Positions 1 to 6,898 of a stretch of DNA of 64,000 bases are shown here, in pieces. Numbering within the stretch: the first letter of the stretch is position 1; each line of letters starts with the position of its first letter. Source of the stretch: Streptomyces sp. Tue 6430. GTDB taxonomy: Bacteria > Actinomycetota > Actinomycetes > Streptomycetales > Streptomycetaceae. The notes below the pieces were generated by a model. That model did not search any database. It was not told the DNA's origin and worked only from the letters and a program-made list of their open reading frames with translations. Location of the stretch: NCBI GenBank assembly GCA_021568835.1, contig JAKGSH010000010.1:1798001-1862000 (forward strand), given 5' to 3'. A program made the translations under genes and the position numbers.

Positions 1-261
1 GCCGCCCTCGATGACGCGGGAGACCTTCGTGAACCCCGCCTTGGCGACGATCTTCTCGACGTCCGGCACGTAGCCCGGCGCCATCAGCACGATGACGTCG
101 TCGACGGAGTCGGCGTGCTCGAAGGTGGTCAGGGTGTGCTCGATGACGGCCTTGCCGGCGATCTTCAGCAGCTGCTTCGGGATCGACAGACCCACCCGCT
201 GGCCGGTGCCACCGGCCAGGATCACTGCGGTGGTACGGGGCTTGGCTATGCGCTGGGACAC
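1..261 (-). CDS. IspD/TarI-like cytidylyltransferase, 3' part cut by window edge
   Basis: Only the first 87 codons are inside the window. Reading begins at a GTG at 261 and shows the nucleotidyltransferase signature LAGGTGQRVG followed by IPKQLL, the CTP-binding start of the IspD family. Members either make CDP-methylerythritol (isoprenoid route) or activate alditol phosphates such as ribitol-5-phosphate for wall teichoic acids (TarI). Which it is cannot be decided from the fragment. I lean to a wall-polymer role because the glycan gene block lies a few kilobases away, but that is inference from context. It is transcribed away from obg, with about 800 bp of non-coding DNA upstream that carries short direct repeats. 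Confidence 0.75.
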   Translation of the reverse strand, partial: MSQRIAKPRTTAVILAGGTGQRVGLSIPKQLLKIAGKAVIEHTLTTFEHADSVDDVIVLMAPGYVPDVEKIVAKAGFTKVSRVIEGG

Positions 262-375
262 GGGTGACCTACCTTGGGGCGACAGGGAACGGGGAAATGC
301 TCCCACTTTCGGTAACCGCGATGCAAGGTGAGCGCCGTTCAGCGCATATGTGCGCGCCACCCGCCATTCACCTTG

Positions 376-438
376 CGGTGCGGATGAAGCCGGTGCGGAT
401 GAACCATACGGTGCGGGTGATTGGGCCGGTGCGGATGG
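376..438. repeat. Four short direct repeats upstream of the cytidylyltransferase
   Basis: The 12-mer CGGTGCGGATGA occurs at 376-387 and 391-402, with variants CGGTGCGGGTGA at 409-420 and CGGTGCGGATGG at 427-438. Start-to-start spacing is 15, 18 and 18 bases. They are about 115 to 180 bases upstream of the GTG of the divergent-reading cytidylyltransferase, a position compatible with activator binding, but no regulator is known for them. Confidence 0.5.
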
Positions 439-788
439 GCCTTCCTGACACCGTCTCATTAAATCCTGTGAGTAACCGCACAGACGGTAACGGATTGCCG
501 AGAGTGACGGGATTGCGGCTCACCGGCGTCGCAGGTGTTTCAGGCAGGGACGACCGAGAACTTCCGCGAGTTCCCTCGAGGACGTCCGGCGCACCGGCCG
601 CGCGGGACGGCGTCCGGGGGCCGCGGCCGCCGCGGCGAACGCCCCGTACCGCGCGCCGCCGCCTCCGACGCGATGGCAGGCTCGCCCGGGTCTGCGTGGA
701 GATCTTCACACTCCGGGCCGCAGGGCTGCGCGTTTCGTCCGTATGCATGACCGCGCCGCTGCGGACCGGCTTCGAATAGGTCCCCTCG

Positions 789-818
789 GGAATTCCGTCG
801 CCGCGGCGACGGAATTCC
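789..818. terminator. 30-base perfect palindrome, probable terminator
   Basis: The arms GGAATTCCGTCGCC (789-802) and GGCGACGGAATTCC (805-818) pair completely around a two-base centre, so the whole 30 bases are palindromic. On the plus strand it is followed by TT. It lies about 240 bases beyond the obg stop codon, so it may end obg-operon transcription, or insulate it from the cytidylyltransferase promoter. Confidence 0.55.
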
Positions 819-1056
819 TTATGGCGATTCCGGAGCGTCCCGGTCCCGACGGGAGTGAGGGAACGATCCCGGCCGGCGTGAGGGAACGATTCACCGTGCC
901 GGGTACGGCCCGCAGCAGCCGTGCGGGTGGTCGGCACCCCCGCACGGGTCGCCCCGGACCGAGGTGGTGCCGGGCCGCTGCGCCGGCGGGGGAACCGAAG
1001 AGAGACCCGCCGCGGCGCATACCGTGACGGGTCTCCGCGAAGGTGAGGCCGGTGGC

Positions 1057-2502
1057 TCAGAAGGGTTCGAAGCCCTCGAACTCCTGGGTCGCCTCGTCGC
1101 GTTCGGCCTGGCGGTCGCGGCGGCGCTGGGTGGCCGGGCGCGGGGCCTCGAAGCGGTGGTCCTCGCCGCGGCGGCCGAGCATCTCGGCGCCGGCCGTCAT
1201 GGTCGGCTCCCAGTCGAAGACGACCGCGTTGTCCTCGGGGCCGATGGCGACGCCGTCGCCGGAGCGGGCGCCCGCCTTCATCAGCTCGTCCTCGACGCCG
1301 AGCCGGTTGAGCCGGTCGGCGAGGTAGCCGACGGCCTCGTCGTTGCTGAAGTCGGTCTGGCGCACCCAGCGTTCGGGCTTCTCGCCGCGGACGCGGAACA
1401 CCAGCTCCCCGTCGACCTCCTCGCGCGTGACGGTGAAACCGGCGTCGTCCACGGCCTTGGGCCGGATGACGATCCGGGTGGCCTCCTCCTTCGGCTTCGC
1501 GGCGCGCGCCTTGGCGACGATGTCGGCCAGCGCGAACGACAGCTCCTTGAGCCCCAGGTGCGCCACCGCCGATACCTCGAAGACGCGGTACCCGCGCGCC
1601 TCCAGGTCCGGCCGCACCATCTCCGCGAGGTCCTTGCCGTCCGGTACGTCGATCTTGTTCAGGACGACGACGCGCGGGCGGTTGCCGAGCCCGCCGTACT
1701 GGCGCAGCTCCTCCTCGATGATGTCGAGGTCGGAGACCGGGTCGCGCTCGGACTCCAGGGTCGCCGTGTCCAGGACGTGCACGAGCACGCTGCACCGCTC
1801 GACGTGGCGCAGGAACTCCAGGCCGAGGCCCTTGCCCTGGCTGGCGCCCGGGATGAGGCCGGGGACGTCGGCGATGGTGTAGACGGTCGACCCCGCGGTG
1901 ACGACACCGAGGTTCGGCACGAGGGTGGTGAACGGGTAGTCGGCGATCTTCGGCTTGGCGGCGCTCAGCACCGAGATCAGGGACGACTTGCCGGCGCTCG
2001 GGTAGCCGACCAGCGCCACGTCGGCGACGGTCTTCAGCTCCAGCACGATGTCGTGCAGGTCGCCGGGCTCGCCGAGCAGCGCGAAGCCGGGCGCCTTGCG
2101 GCGGGCCGAGGCCAGCGCCGCGTTGCCGAGGCCGCCGCGGCCGCCCTGGGCGGCGACGAAGGAGGTGCCGTGGCCGACGAGGTCGGCGAGGACGTTGCCC
2201 GCCCTGTCCAGGACGACGGTGCCGTCCGGCACGGGCAGGACCAGGTCCTGGCCGTCCTTGCCGGAGCGGTTGCCGCCCTCGCCGGGCTTGCCGTTGGTGG
2301 CCTTGCGGTGCGGGGAGTGGTGGTACTCGAGCAGGGTGGTCACCGACTGGTCCACGGTGAGGATGACATCCCCGCCGCGGCCGCCGTTGCCGCCGTCCGG
2401 GCCACCGAGCGGCTTGAACTTCTCACGGTGGACGGAGGCACAGCCGTGACCTCCGTTACCCGCGGCGACGTGCAGCTCGACGCGGTCCACGAAGGTGGTC
2501 AT
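1057..2502 (-). CDS. obg: GTPase Obg/CgtA
   Basis: Essential GTPase linked to 50S ribosome maturation, and in Streptomyces to the onset of sporulation. The 481-residue protein has the glycine-rich Obg fold at residues 1-160 (many GGxGG turns such as PDGGNGGRGGD), then a G domain with the P-loop GYPSAGKSS at 166-174, DVPG and NKID motifs, and a C-terminal OCT domain ending in an acidic EFEGFEPF tail. Length agrees with other Streptomyces Obg proteins. The ATG at 2502 begins MTTFVDRVEL, the usual Obg start. It is the last gene of the rplU-rpmA-obg unit, the typical bacterial arrangement coupling it to ribosomal protein synthesis; a hairpin at 2561-2600 lies between rpmA and obg and may tune its expression. 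Confidence 0.97.
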   Translation of the reverse strand: MTTFVDRVELHVAAGNGGHGCASVHREKFKPLGGPDGGNGGRGGDVILTVDQSVTTLLEYHHSPHRKATNGKPGEGGNRSGKDGQDLVLPVPDGTVVLDRAGNVLADLVGHGTSFVAAQGGRGGLGNAALASARRKAPGFALLGEPGDLHDIVLELKTVADVALVGYPSAGKSSLISVLSAAKPKIADYPFTTLVPNLGVVTAGSTVYTIADVPGLIPGASQGKGLGLEFLRHVERCSVLVHVLDTATLESERDPVSDLDIIEEELRQYGGLGNRPRVVVLNKIDVPDGKDLAEMVRPDLEARGYRVFEVSAVAHLGLKELSFALADIVAKARAAKPKEEATRIVIRPKAVDDAGFTVTREEVDGELVFRVRGEKPERWVRQTDFSNDEAVGYLADRLNRLGVEDELMKAGARSGDGVAIGPEDNAVVFDWEPTMTAGAEMLGRRGEDHRFEAPRPATQRRRDRQAERDEATQEFEGFEPF

Positions 2503-2560
2503 GGTGGGTGCCTCCAGTGATGTACGTGATGTACGGGTGTTACCTGTGCCAACAAGCGAA

Positions 2561-2600
2561 AGGCGGACCCGCCTTCCCCGAAGGGAAGTGAGGTCCGCCT
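2561..2600 (-). terminator. Hairpin between rpmA and obg (partial terminator)
   Basis: Outer arms AGGCGGACC (2561-2569) and GGTCCGCCT (2592-2600) enclose a second small stem, CTTCCC with GGGAAG. It starts about 28 bases beyond the rpmA stop. A leaky terminator here would lower obg output relative to the ribosomal protein genes; that role is inferred from position. Confidence 0.45.
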
Positions 2601-2627
2601 CGCGAAGCGTTCCCGGAAAGCCTGAGG

Positions 2628-2882
2628 TCAGGCGACCGGAACGACGTTCACGACCTTGCGGCCGCGGAACGTGCCGAACTCCACCGCACCGGGCTGGAGC
2701 GCGAACAGCGTGTCGTCGCCGCCGCGGCCGACGCCGGAGCCGGGGTGGAAGTGGGTGCCGCGCTGGCGGACCAGGATCTCACCCGCGTTGACGACCTGAC
2801 CGCCGAAGCGCTTCACGCCGAGCCGCTGGGCATTGGAGTCGCGACCGTTCCGGGTGGACGATGCGCCCTTCTTGTGTGCCAT
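2628..2882 (-). CDS. rpmA: 50S ribosomal protein L27
   Basis: Protein of the large ribosomal subunit whose N-terminus reaches towards the peptidyl-transferase centre. The 84-residue product starts MAHKKGASST and contains the family hallmark RQRGTHFHPG in its middle. There is no N-terminal pre-sequence of the kind cleaved in Firmicutes L27, as expected for actinobacteria. The start is the ATG at 2882, 14 bases beyond the rplU stop, and the gene is co-transcribed between rplU and obg. Confidence 0.98.
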   Translation of the reverse strand: MAHKKGASSTRNGRDSNAQRLGVKRFGGQVVNAGEILVRQRGTHFHPGSGVGRGGDDTLFALQPGAVEFGTFRGRKVVNVVPVA

Positions 2883-2896
2883 GTCTCCTCAGTCCC

Positions 2897-3217
2897 TTAC
2901 TTCGCAGCCGCGGGGATCTCAGTGACCTTGATCGCCGTGTACTGCTGGCGGTGGCCCTGACGACGGCGGTAACCGGTCTTGTTCTTGTAGCGAAGGATGT
3001 CGATCTTGACGCCCTTGTGGTGGTCCACGACCTCGGCCTGGACCTTGATGCCGGCCAGCACCCACGGGTCGCTGGTCACAGTGTCGCCGTCGACCACGAG
3101 CAGGGTCGAGAGCTCGACCGTGTCGCCAACCTTGGCGGTGGAAATCTTGTCAACCTCAACGATGTCGCCGACAGCAACCTTGTGCTGGCGACCACCGCTG
3201 CGCACGATGGCGTACAC
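2897..3217 (-). CDS. rplU: 50S ribosomal protein L21
   Basis: Large-subunit ribosomal protein, 106 residues, with the canonical opening VYAIVRSGGRQ, the internal GDIVEVDK stretch and the C-terminal RRRQGHRQQYT RNA-binding tail. The open frame extends further upstream, but the family start coincides with the GTG at 3217, which is preceded by an AAGAGAG ribosome-binding site at about 6 bases; I chose this start. First gene of the rplU-rpmA-obg transcription unit. In most actinobacteria rne lies just upstream; here about 12 kb of glycan genes intervene. Confidence 0.97.
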   Translation of the reverse strand: MYAIVRSGGRQHKVAVGDIVEVDKISTAKVGDTVELSTLLVVDGDTVTSDPWVLAGIKVQAEVVDHHKGVKIDILRYKNKTGYRRRQGHRQQYTAIKVTEIPAAAK

Positions 3218-3286
3218 GCGGGTCTCTCTTTCGCTCGGAGAACGGCACCCCCGCAGGCCAGCCGCCCGGGCGGGAAACACGGGCGA

Positions 3287-3328
3287 CCTCTTCCGGCCAC
3301 CGGCAGACCGGCGTCCGGAAGGAAGAGG
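3287..3328 (-). promoter_or_regulatory. Possible structured 5' leader of rplU
   Basis: In the rplU 5' untranslated region the arms CCTCTTCC (3287-3294) and GGAAGAGG (3321-3328) can pair, enclosing a CCGG-rich inner stem. Some bacteria use an L21-binding leader for autoregulation. I see a leader-scale hairpin in the right place but cannot match it to a known leader consensus. Confidence 0.3.
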
Positions 3329-3369
3329 TTTACGGGAATGTGGCGTGCCACTCGACACGCCGATGGTCA

Positions 3370-3408
3370 AGGCTACGGGGCCCGGCTTGAGGGGTCAAAC
3401 CGGGCCCC
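3370..3408 (-). promoter_or_regulatory. Housekeeping promoter of rplU-rpmA-obg with overlapping inverted repeat
   Basis: On the minus strand TTGACC (3398-3393) is separated by exactly 17 bases from TAGCCT (3375-3370), a good match to the principal sigma factor consensus of Streptomyces. The spacer and -35 box are bracketed by a perfect 9-base inverted repeat, GGGGCCCGG at 3377-3385 and CCGGGCCCC at 3400-3408, which could serve as an operator or simply be a GC-rich coincidence. Transcription would start near 3363, giving an untranslated leader of about 145 bases. Confidence 0.55.
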
Positions 3409-3597
3409 GTCCGAGCGTGCTCCCCGGTCGCCTCGGCCCGGTCGGCAGGTCGAGGCGCCGATCGTGCCTCCGGCACAGCCTCTCTCCTCCGGCCGGACGG
3501 TCCCCGGCGGGTGCGGGGACCGCGGCCGACCACCCCTGCGGGGGGCGGACCGATCCCCGTATGCTCGCCCGGACGTCAGACACCGGAAGGCATCGAA

Positions 3598-4200
3598 GTG
3601 AACTACAGGGTCCAGCCCAGCGCTCAGGTCGACGACACCGCCGAGATCGGCGCCGGCAGCAGCGTCTGGGACCTGGCACAGGTCCGCGAGGGCGCCCGCC
3701 TCGGCGAGGGCTGCGTGATCGGCCGTGGCGCCTACGTCGGTACGGGCGTGCGCATGGGCGACAACTGCAAACTCCAGAACTACGCACTGGTGTACGAACC
3801 GGCCGAGCTGGGCGACGGCGTCTTCATCGGCCCCGCCGTGGTCCTCACCAACGACCACAACCCCCGTTCCGTGGACCCCGAGGGCAAGCAGAAGCGCGGC
3901 GGCGACTGGGAGGCCGTCGGTGTGAAGATCGCCGACGGCGCCTCCATCGGCGCGCGGTCGGTGTGCGTCGCCCCCATCGAGATCGGCCGCTGGGCCATGG
4001 TCGCGGCCGGTGCCGTCGTCACCAAGGACGTCCCCGACTTCGCCCTGGTCGTCGGCGTCCCCGCCCGCCGGATCGGCTGGGTCGGCCACGAGGGCGTCCG
4101 GCTGGTCCCGCGCGAGGACCGGGACGACGTGTGGGAGTGCCCGAAGTCCGGCCGCCTGTACCGGGAAACGGCCGAGGGGACGCTCACCGAGTCGGAGTGA
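3598..4200 (+). CDS. WbpD-like UDP-amino-sugar N-acetyltransferase (left-handed beta-helix)
   Basis: Predicted to acetylate the 3-amino group of UDP-2-acetamido-3-amino-2,3-dideoxy-glucuronate with acetyl-CoA. The 200-residue product is built of hexapeptide repeats (for example IGAGSSVWD, IGRGAYVG) from about residue 8 to 160, followed by a short C-terminal tail. NDHNPR at 85-90 supplies the histidine (H87) at the place of the catalytic histidine of WlbB/WbpD. Length equals that family. The start is GTG 3598, preceded by GGAAGG at 3585-3590 with 7-base spacing; the open frame upstream is not needed. It is divergent from rplU and followed by a membrane acyltransferase, and its natural partners (dehydrogenase, oxidoreductase, aminotransferase) lie at 5.6-15 kb on the other strand. 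Confidence 0.85.
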   Translation: MNYRVQPSAQVDDTAEIGAGSSVWDLAQVREGARLGEGCVIGRGAYVGTGVRMGDNCKLQNYALVYEPAELGDGVFIGPAVVLTNDHNPRSVDPEGKQKRGGDWEAVGVKIADGASIGARSVCVAPIEIGRWAMVAAGAVVTKDVPDFALVVGVPARRIGWVGHEGVRLVPREDRDDVWECPKSGRLYRETAEGTLTESE

Positions 4201-4321
4201 GCCGAGCAGCACCAGGAGGGTGGGAACCGGCCCGGGCCAGCCCGGGCCGCTCGGTCCTCCAGCCCGTGACGGCGCCCGGACCACGCGGCGGGGCGCCCAG
4301 GACACACAACGAGGACGACAC

Positions 4322-5488
4322 ATGTCTCAGACCGACGTCAAGGTCCCGGCACCGCAGGACGCGGCGGGCACCGAGAACGCGCCCGAGCCCGCGCCGCCCG
4401 CGCCCGCACGGGCCCCGCGGCTCTACGCGCTGGACGTGCTGCGCGTCGTGGCGGCACTCTCCGTGCTGCTCTTCCACTTCACCGGCGTGGACGCGGCGAC
4501 CAAGGCCAACTGGGGCATCAACCCGAAGGCGCTGTTCCCGTCGATCTTCCCGTACACCTCCTACGGCTCGTACGGCGTCCAGCTGTTCTTCATCATCAGC
4601 GGCTTCGTCATCTGCCTGTCCGCCTGGGGCCGCACCCCGGGCCAGTTCGTCCAGGCCCGCTTCCTCCGCCTCTTCCCCGCCTACTGGTTCTCGGTCGTCC
4701 TCGCCGTCCTCGTCTGGCGCGGACTGCCCGACGGCGAACGCAAGGCGCCGAGCTTCAGCGAGTCGCTGACCAACCTCACCATGGTCCAGGCGCCGCTCTC
4801 GGCCCGGCACCTGGTCGGCGCCTACTGGACGCTGTGGGTGGAACTCACCTTCTACCTCGTCTTCCTGGTGGTGATCTGGAAGGGGCTGGACTACGTCCGG
4901 GTCTCCGTCTTCTGCTGGCTGTGGCTGCTCGCGAGCGTCCTGGTGCAGAAGGACGAGATCCCGCTCGTCGGCATCTTCGCCCAGCCGCTGAACACCGCGC
5001 TGTTCGTCTCCGGCATCGCGATGTACCTGATGTACCGGTTCGGTCCCGACCTCAAGCTGTGGGGCCTGCTCGCCGCGGGCTGGCTGGTGATGCAGGGCGA
5101 CCTCATCCAGCACGCCGACCACGTGCGCGACGAGCAGGGCATGGACCGCTCGCCGTACGTCGCCCTCGCCCTGGTGACCGTCTTCTACCTGATCGTCCTC
5201 GCCGTCGCCCTGCACAAGTTCGACCGGCTCGAGGCGAAGTGGCTGACCACGGCCGGCGCCCTGGTGTACCCGCTCTACCTGCTCCACGAGGAACTGGGCT
5301 GGGCCATGATCCGCAAGCTGTACGGCGGCGGCCACCTGGGAGCCTGGGCCACGCTGGCCGTCACCACGGCCGTGCTGATCGTGCTGGCGTGGCTCGTCCA
5401 CCGGTTCGTGGAGAAGCCGTCCCAGCGGTGGCTGCGCAACCGCCTGGCCAAGGAGTCCGGCCGGCGGACCGAGGCGGCGCGCGGCTGA
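4322..5488 (+). CDS. Acyltransferase-3 family integral membrane protein
   Basis: Likely O-acyltransferase that modifies a sugar of a surface glycan across the membrane. The 388-residue protein has a proline/alanine-rich cytoplasmic start, then the family signature LYALDVLRVVAALSVLLFH near residues 36-56 with the conserved RxxA/H region, the FFIISGF segment, the RFLRLFPAYW motif and about ten hydrophobic segments, ending in an arginine-rich tail. I chose ATG 4322, preceded by GAGGA at 4310-4314. It follows the acetyltransferase gene by 121 bases, probably in one transcript that ends at the long hairpin 5497-5558. Substrate cannot be told from sequence. Confidence 0.85.
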   Translation: MSQTDVKVPAPQDAAGTENAPEPAPPAPARAPRLYALDVLRVVAALSVLLFHFTGVDAATKANWGINPKALFPSIFPYTSYGSYGVQLFFIISGFVICLSAWGRTPGQFVQARFLRLFPAYWFSVVLAVLVWRGLPDGERKAPSFSESLTNLTMVQAPLSARHLVGAYWTLWVELTFYLVFLVVIWKGLDYVRVSVFCWLWLLASVLVQKDEIPLVGIFAQPLNTALFVSGIAMYLMYRFGPDLKLWGLLAAGWLVMQGDLIQHADHVRDEQGMDRSPYVALALVTVFYLIVLAVALHKFDRLEAKWLTTAGALVYPLYLLHEELGWAMIRKLYGGGHLGAWATLAVTTAVLIVLAWLVHRFVEKPSQRWLRNRLAKESGRRTEAARG

Positions 5489-5496
5489 CCGGGGAA

Positions 5497-5558
5497 CGGG
5501 AACGACGAAAGGGCCTGGCGCCACCGGACGGTGGCGCCAGGCCCTTTCGTCGTTCCCG
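5497..5558. terminator. Bidirectional terminator with 29-bp perfect stem
   Basis: Arms 5497-5525 and 5530-5558 are perfectly complementary around the loop GGAC. The stem begins CGGGAACGACGAAAGGGCC and so carries AAAGGG/CCCTTT at its mid part. It lies between the convergent acyltransferase and nucleotide-sugar dehydrogenase genes, 8 bases after the first stop and 20 before the second, and can terminate both. Confidence 0.9.
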
Positions 5559-5578
5559 TCGGGGTCCGGCCGGGCGGG

Positions 5579-6862
5579 TCAGCCGCCGATGACGACCCGC
5601 CGGACGCCCTTCCAGGCCTCCGGGTCGGTCGTACGGCGACCGTCGACGAGGACCGTGACGTCCGGCAGGTCGGCCGGGGTCAGGGAGCGGTACTCGGCGT
5701 GGTCGGCCTGCAGGATCGCGGCCGTGACCTTCTCGCCCGCGTGCGGGGCGAGACCGTGCGCCGCGAGCTCCTCGGCCGTGTACATCGGGTCCGAGACGAA
5801 CGGGACGGCGCCGCGCGCCTTCAGCGCCTCGACGGTCGGGAACACGCCCGAGAACGCGGTCTCCTTGACGCCACCGCGGTAGGCGGCGCCCAGCACGAGC
5901 ACGTTCACGCCGGTCAGGTCGCCGTAGGCGGCGGCCAGCAGGTCCACGGCGTACTCCGGCATCGCCGCGTTCGCCTCGCGCGCGGAACGCACGACGGTCG
6001 CCGCCGGGTCGTTCCACAGGTACATCCGCGGGTAGATCGGGATGCAGTGACCGCCGACGGCGATGCCGGGCTGGTGGATGTGGCTGTACGGCTGCGAGTT
6101 GCAGGCCTCGATGACCTTCTTGACGTCGATGCCGTTGCTGTCGGCGAAGCGCGCGAACTGGTTCGCCAGGCCGATGTTGACGTCCCGGTAGGTGGTCTCG
6201 GCGAGCTTGGCCAGCTCGGAGGCCTCCGCGGTGCCCAGGTCCCACACGCCGTTGGCCTGCGGCAGGTCGGCACGCTCGTCGAAGTCGAGGACCTGCTCGT
6301 AGAACTCCACGCCGCGGGCCGTCGACGCCTCGTCTATGCCGCCGACCAGCTTCGGGTAGCGGCGCAGGTCGGCGAAGACCCGGCCGGTCAGGACGCGCTC
6401 CGGGGAGAACACCAGGTGGAAGTCCTCGCCGGCGGTCAGGCCGGAGCCCTCGGCCAGCATCGGCGCCCAGCGGGTGCGCGTGGTACCGACCGGCAGCGTG
6501 GTCTCGTACGAGACGAGCGTGCCCGGCTTCAGGCCCCGGGCGATCGCCTGGGTCGCGGAGTCCATCCAGCCGAAGTCCGGCACGCCCTCGGCGTCGACGA
6601 ACAGCGGCACGACCACGACGACGGCCTCGCACTCGGCGACCGCGGACGCGGTGTCCGTCGTCGCGCTCAGCAGCCCGGCGTCGACGGCCTGCTTCAGCTT
6701 GACGTCGAGGTCGTGCTCACCCGGGAAGGGCTCGACACCGGCGTTGACCAGCTCGACGACCTTCTCGTTGACGTCCGCGCCGATGACCCGGTGGCCCTTG
6801 GACGCGAACTGCACGGCCAGCGGAAGGCCGATCTTGCCGAGCGCTACTACACAGATGTTCAT
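5579..6862 (-). CDS. UDP-sugar 6-dehydrogenase (WbpA / UDP-GlcNAc or UDP-ManNAc type)
   Basis: NAD-dependent enzyme that oxidises C6 of a UDP-sugar twice to give the uronic acid. The 427-residue product has the N-terminal Rossmann start ICVVALGKIGLPLA, the FSPERV motif near residue 152, the central helix region KLAETTYRDVNIGLANQ, the catalytic cysteine C273 in GGHCIPIYP, and a C-terminal UDP-binding half with GAAYRGGVKET. The GGHCIPIYP and FSPERV forms are typical of N-acetylhexosamine dehydrogenases rather than UDP-glucose dehydrogenase, fitting a first step from UDP-GlcNAc to UDP-GlcNAcA. It lies 36 bases beyond the glycosyltransferase at 6899-8587 and probably ends a long operon that starts with the aminotransferase. 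Confidence 0.88.
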   Translation of the reverse strand: MNICVVALGKIGLPLAVQFASKGHRVIGADVNEKVVELVNAGVEPFPGEHDLDVKLKQAVDAGLLSATTDTASAVAECEAVVVVVPLFVDAEGVPDFGWMDSATQAIARGLKPGTLVSYETTLPVGTTRTRWAPMLAEGSGLTAGEDFHLVFSPERVLTGRVFADLRRYPKLVGGIDEASTARGVEFYEQVLDFDERADLPQANGVWDLGTAEASELAKLAETTYRDVNIGLANQFARFADSNGIDVKKVIEACNSQPYSHIHQPGIAVGGHCIPIYPRMYLWNDPAATVVRSAREANAAMPEYAVDLLAAAYGDLTGVNVLVLGAAYRGGVKETAFSGVFPTVEALKARGAVPFVSDPMYTAEELAAHGLAPHAGEKVTAAILQADHAEYRSLTPADLPDVTVLVDGRRTTDPEAWKGVRRVVIGG

Positions 6863-6898
6863 GGACGGTGGCTACTTCCTTCTGGAACCCGTTCGGCT

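Larger units (their letters stand above)
262..1056. other. Non-coding interval with direct repeats and a palindrome
   Basis: No convincing gene is seen between the cytidylyltransferase start and the obg stop; the open frames here lack family resemblance and ribosome-binding sites. The interval holds four copies of CGGTGCGGATGA or a one/two-base variant (376-387, 391-402, 409-420, 427-438), a relatively AT-rich patch near 465-475 that could hold the promoter of the cytidylyltransferase, a 30-base perfect palindrome at 789-818, and two copies of GTGAGGGAACGAT (855-867 and 878-890). The direct repeats lie just upstream of the cytidylyltransferase and may be regulator sites. Confidence 0.5.
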
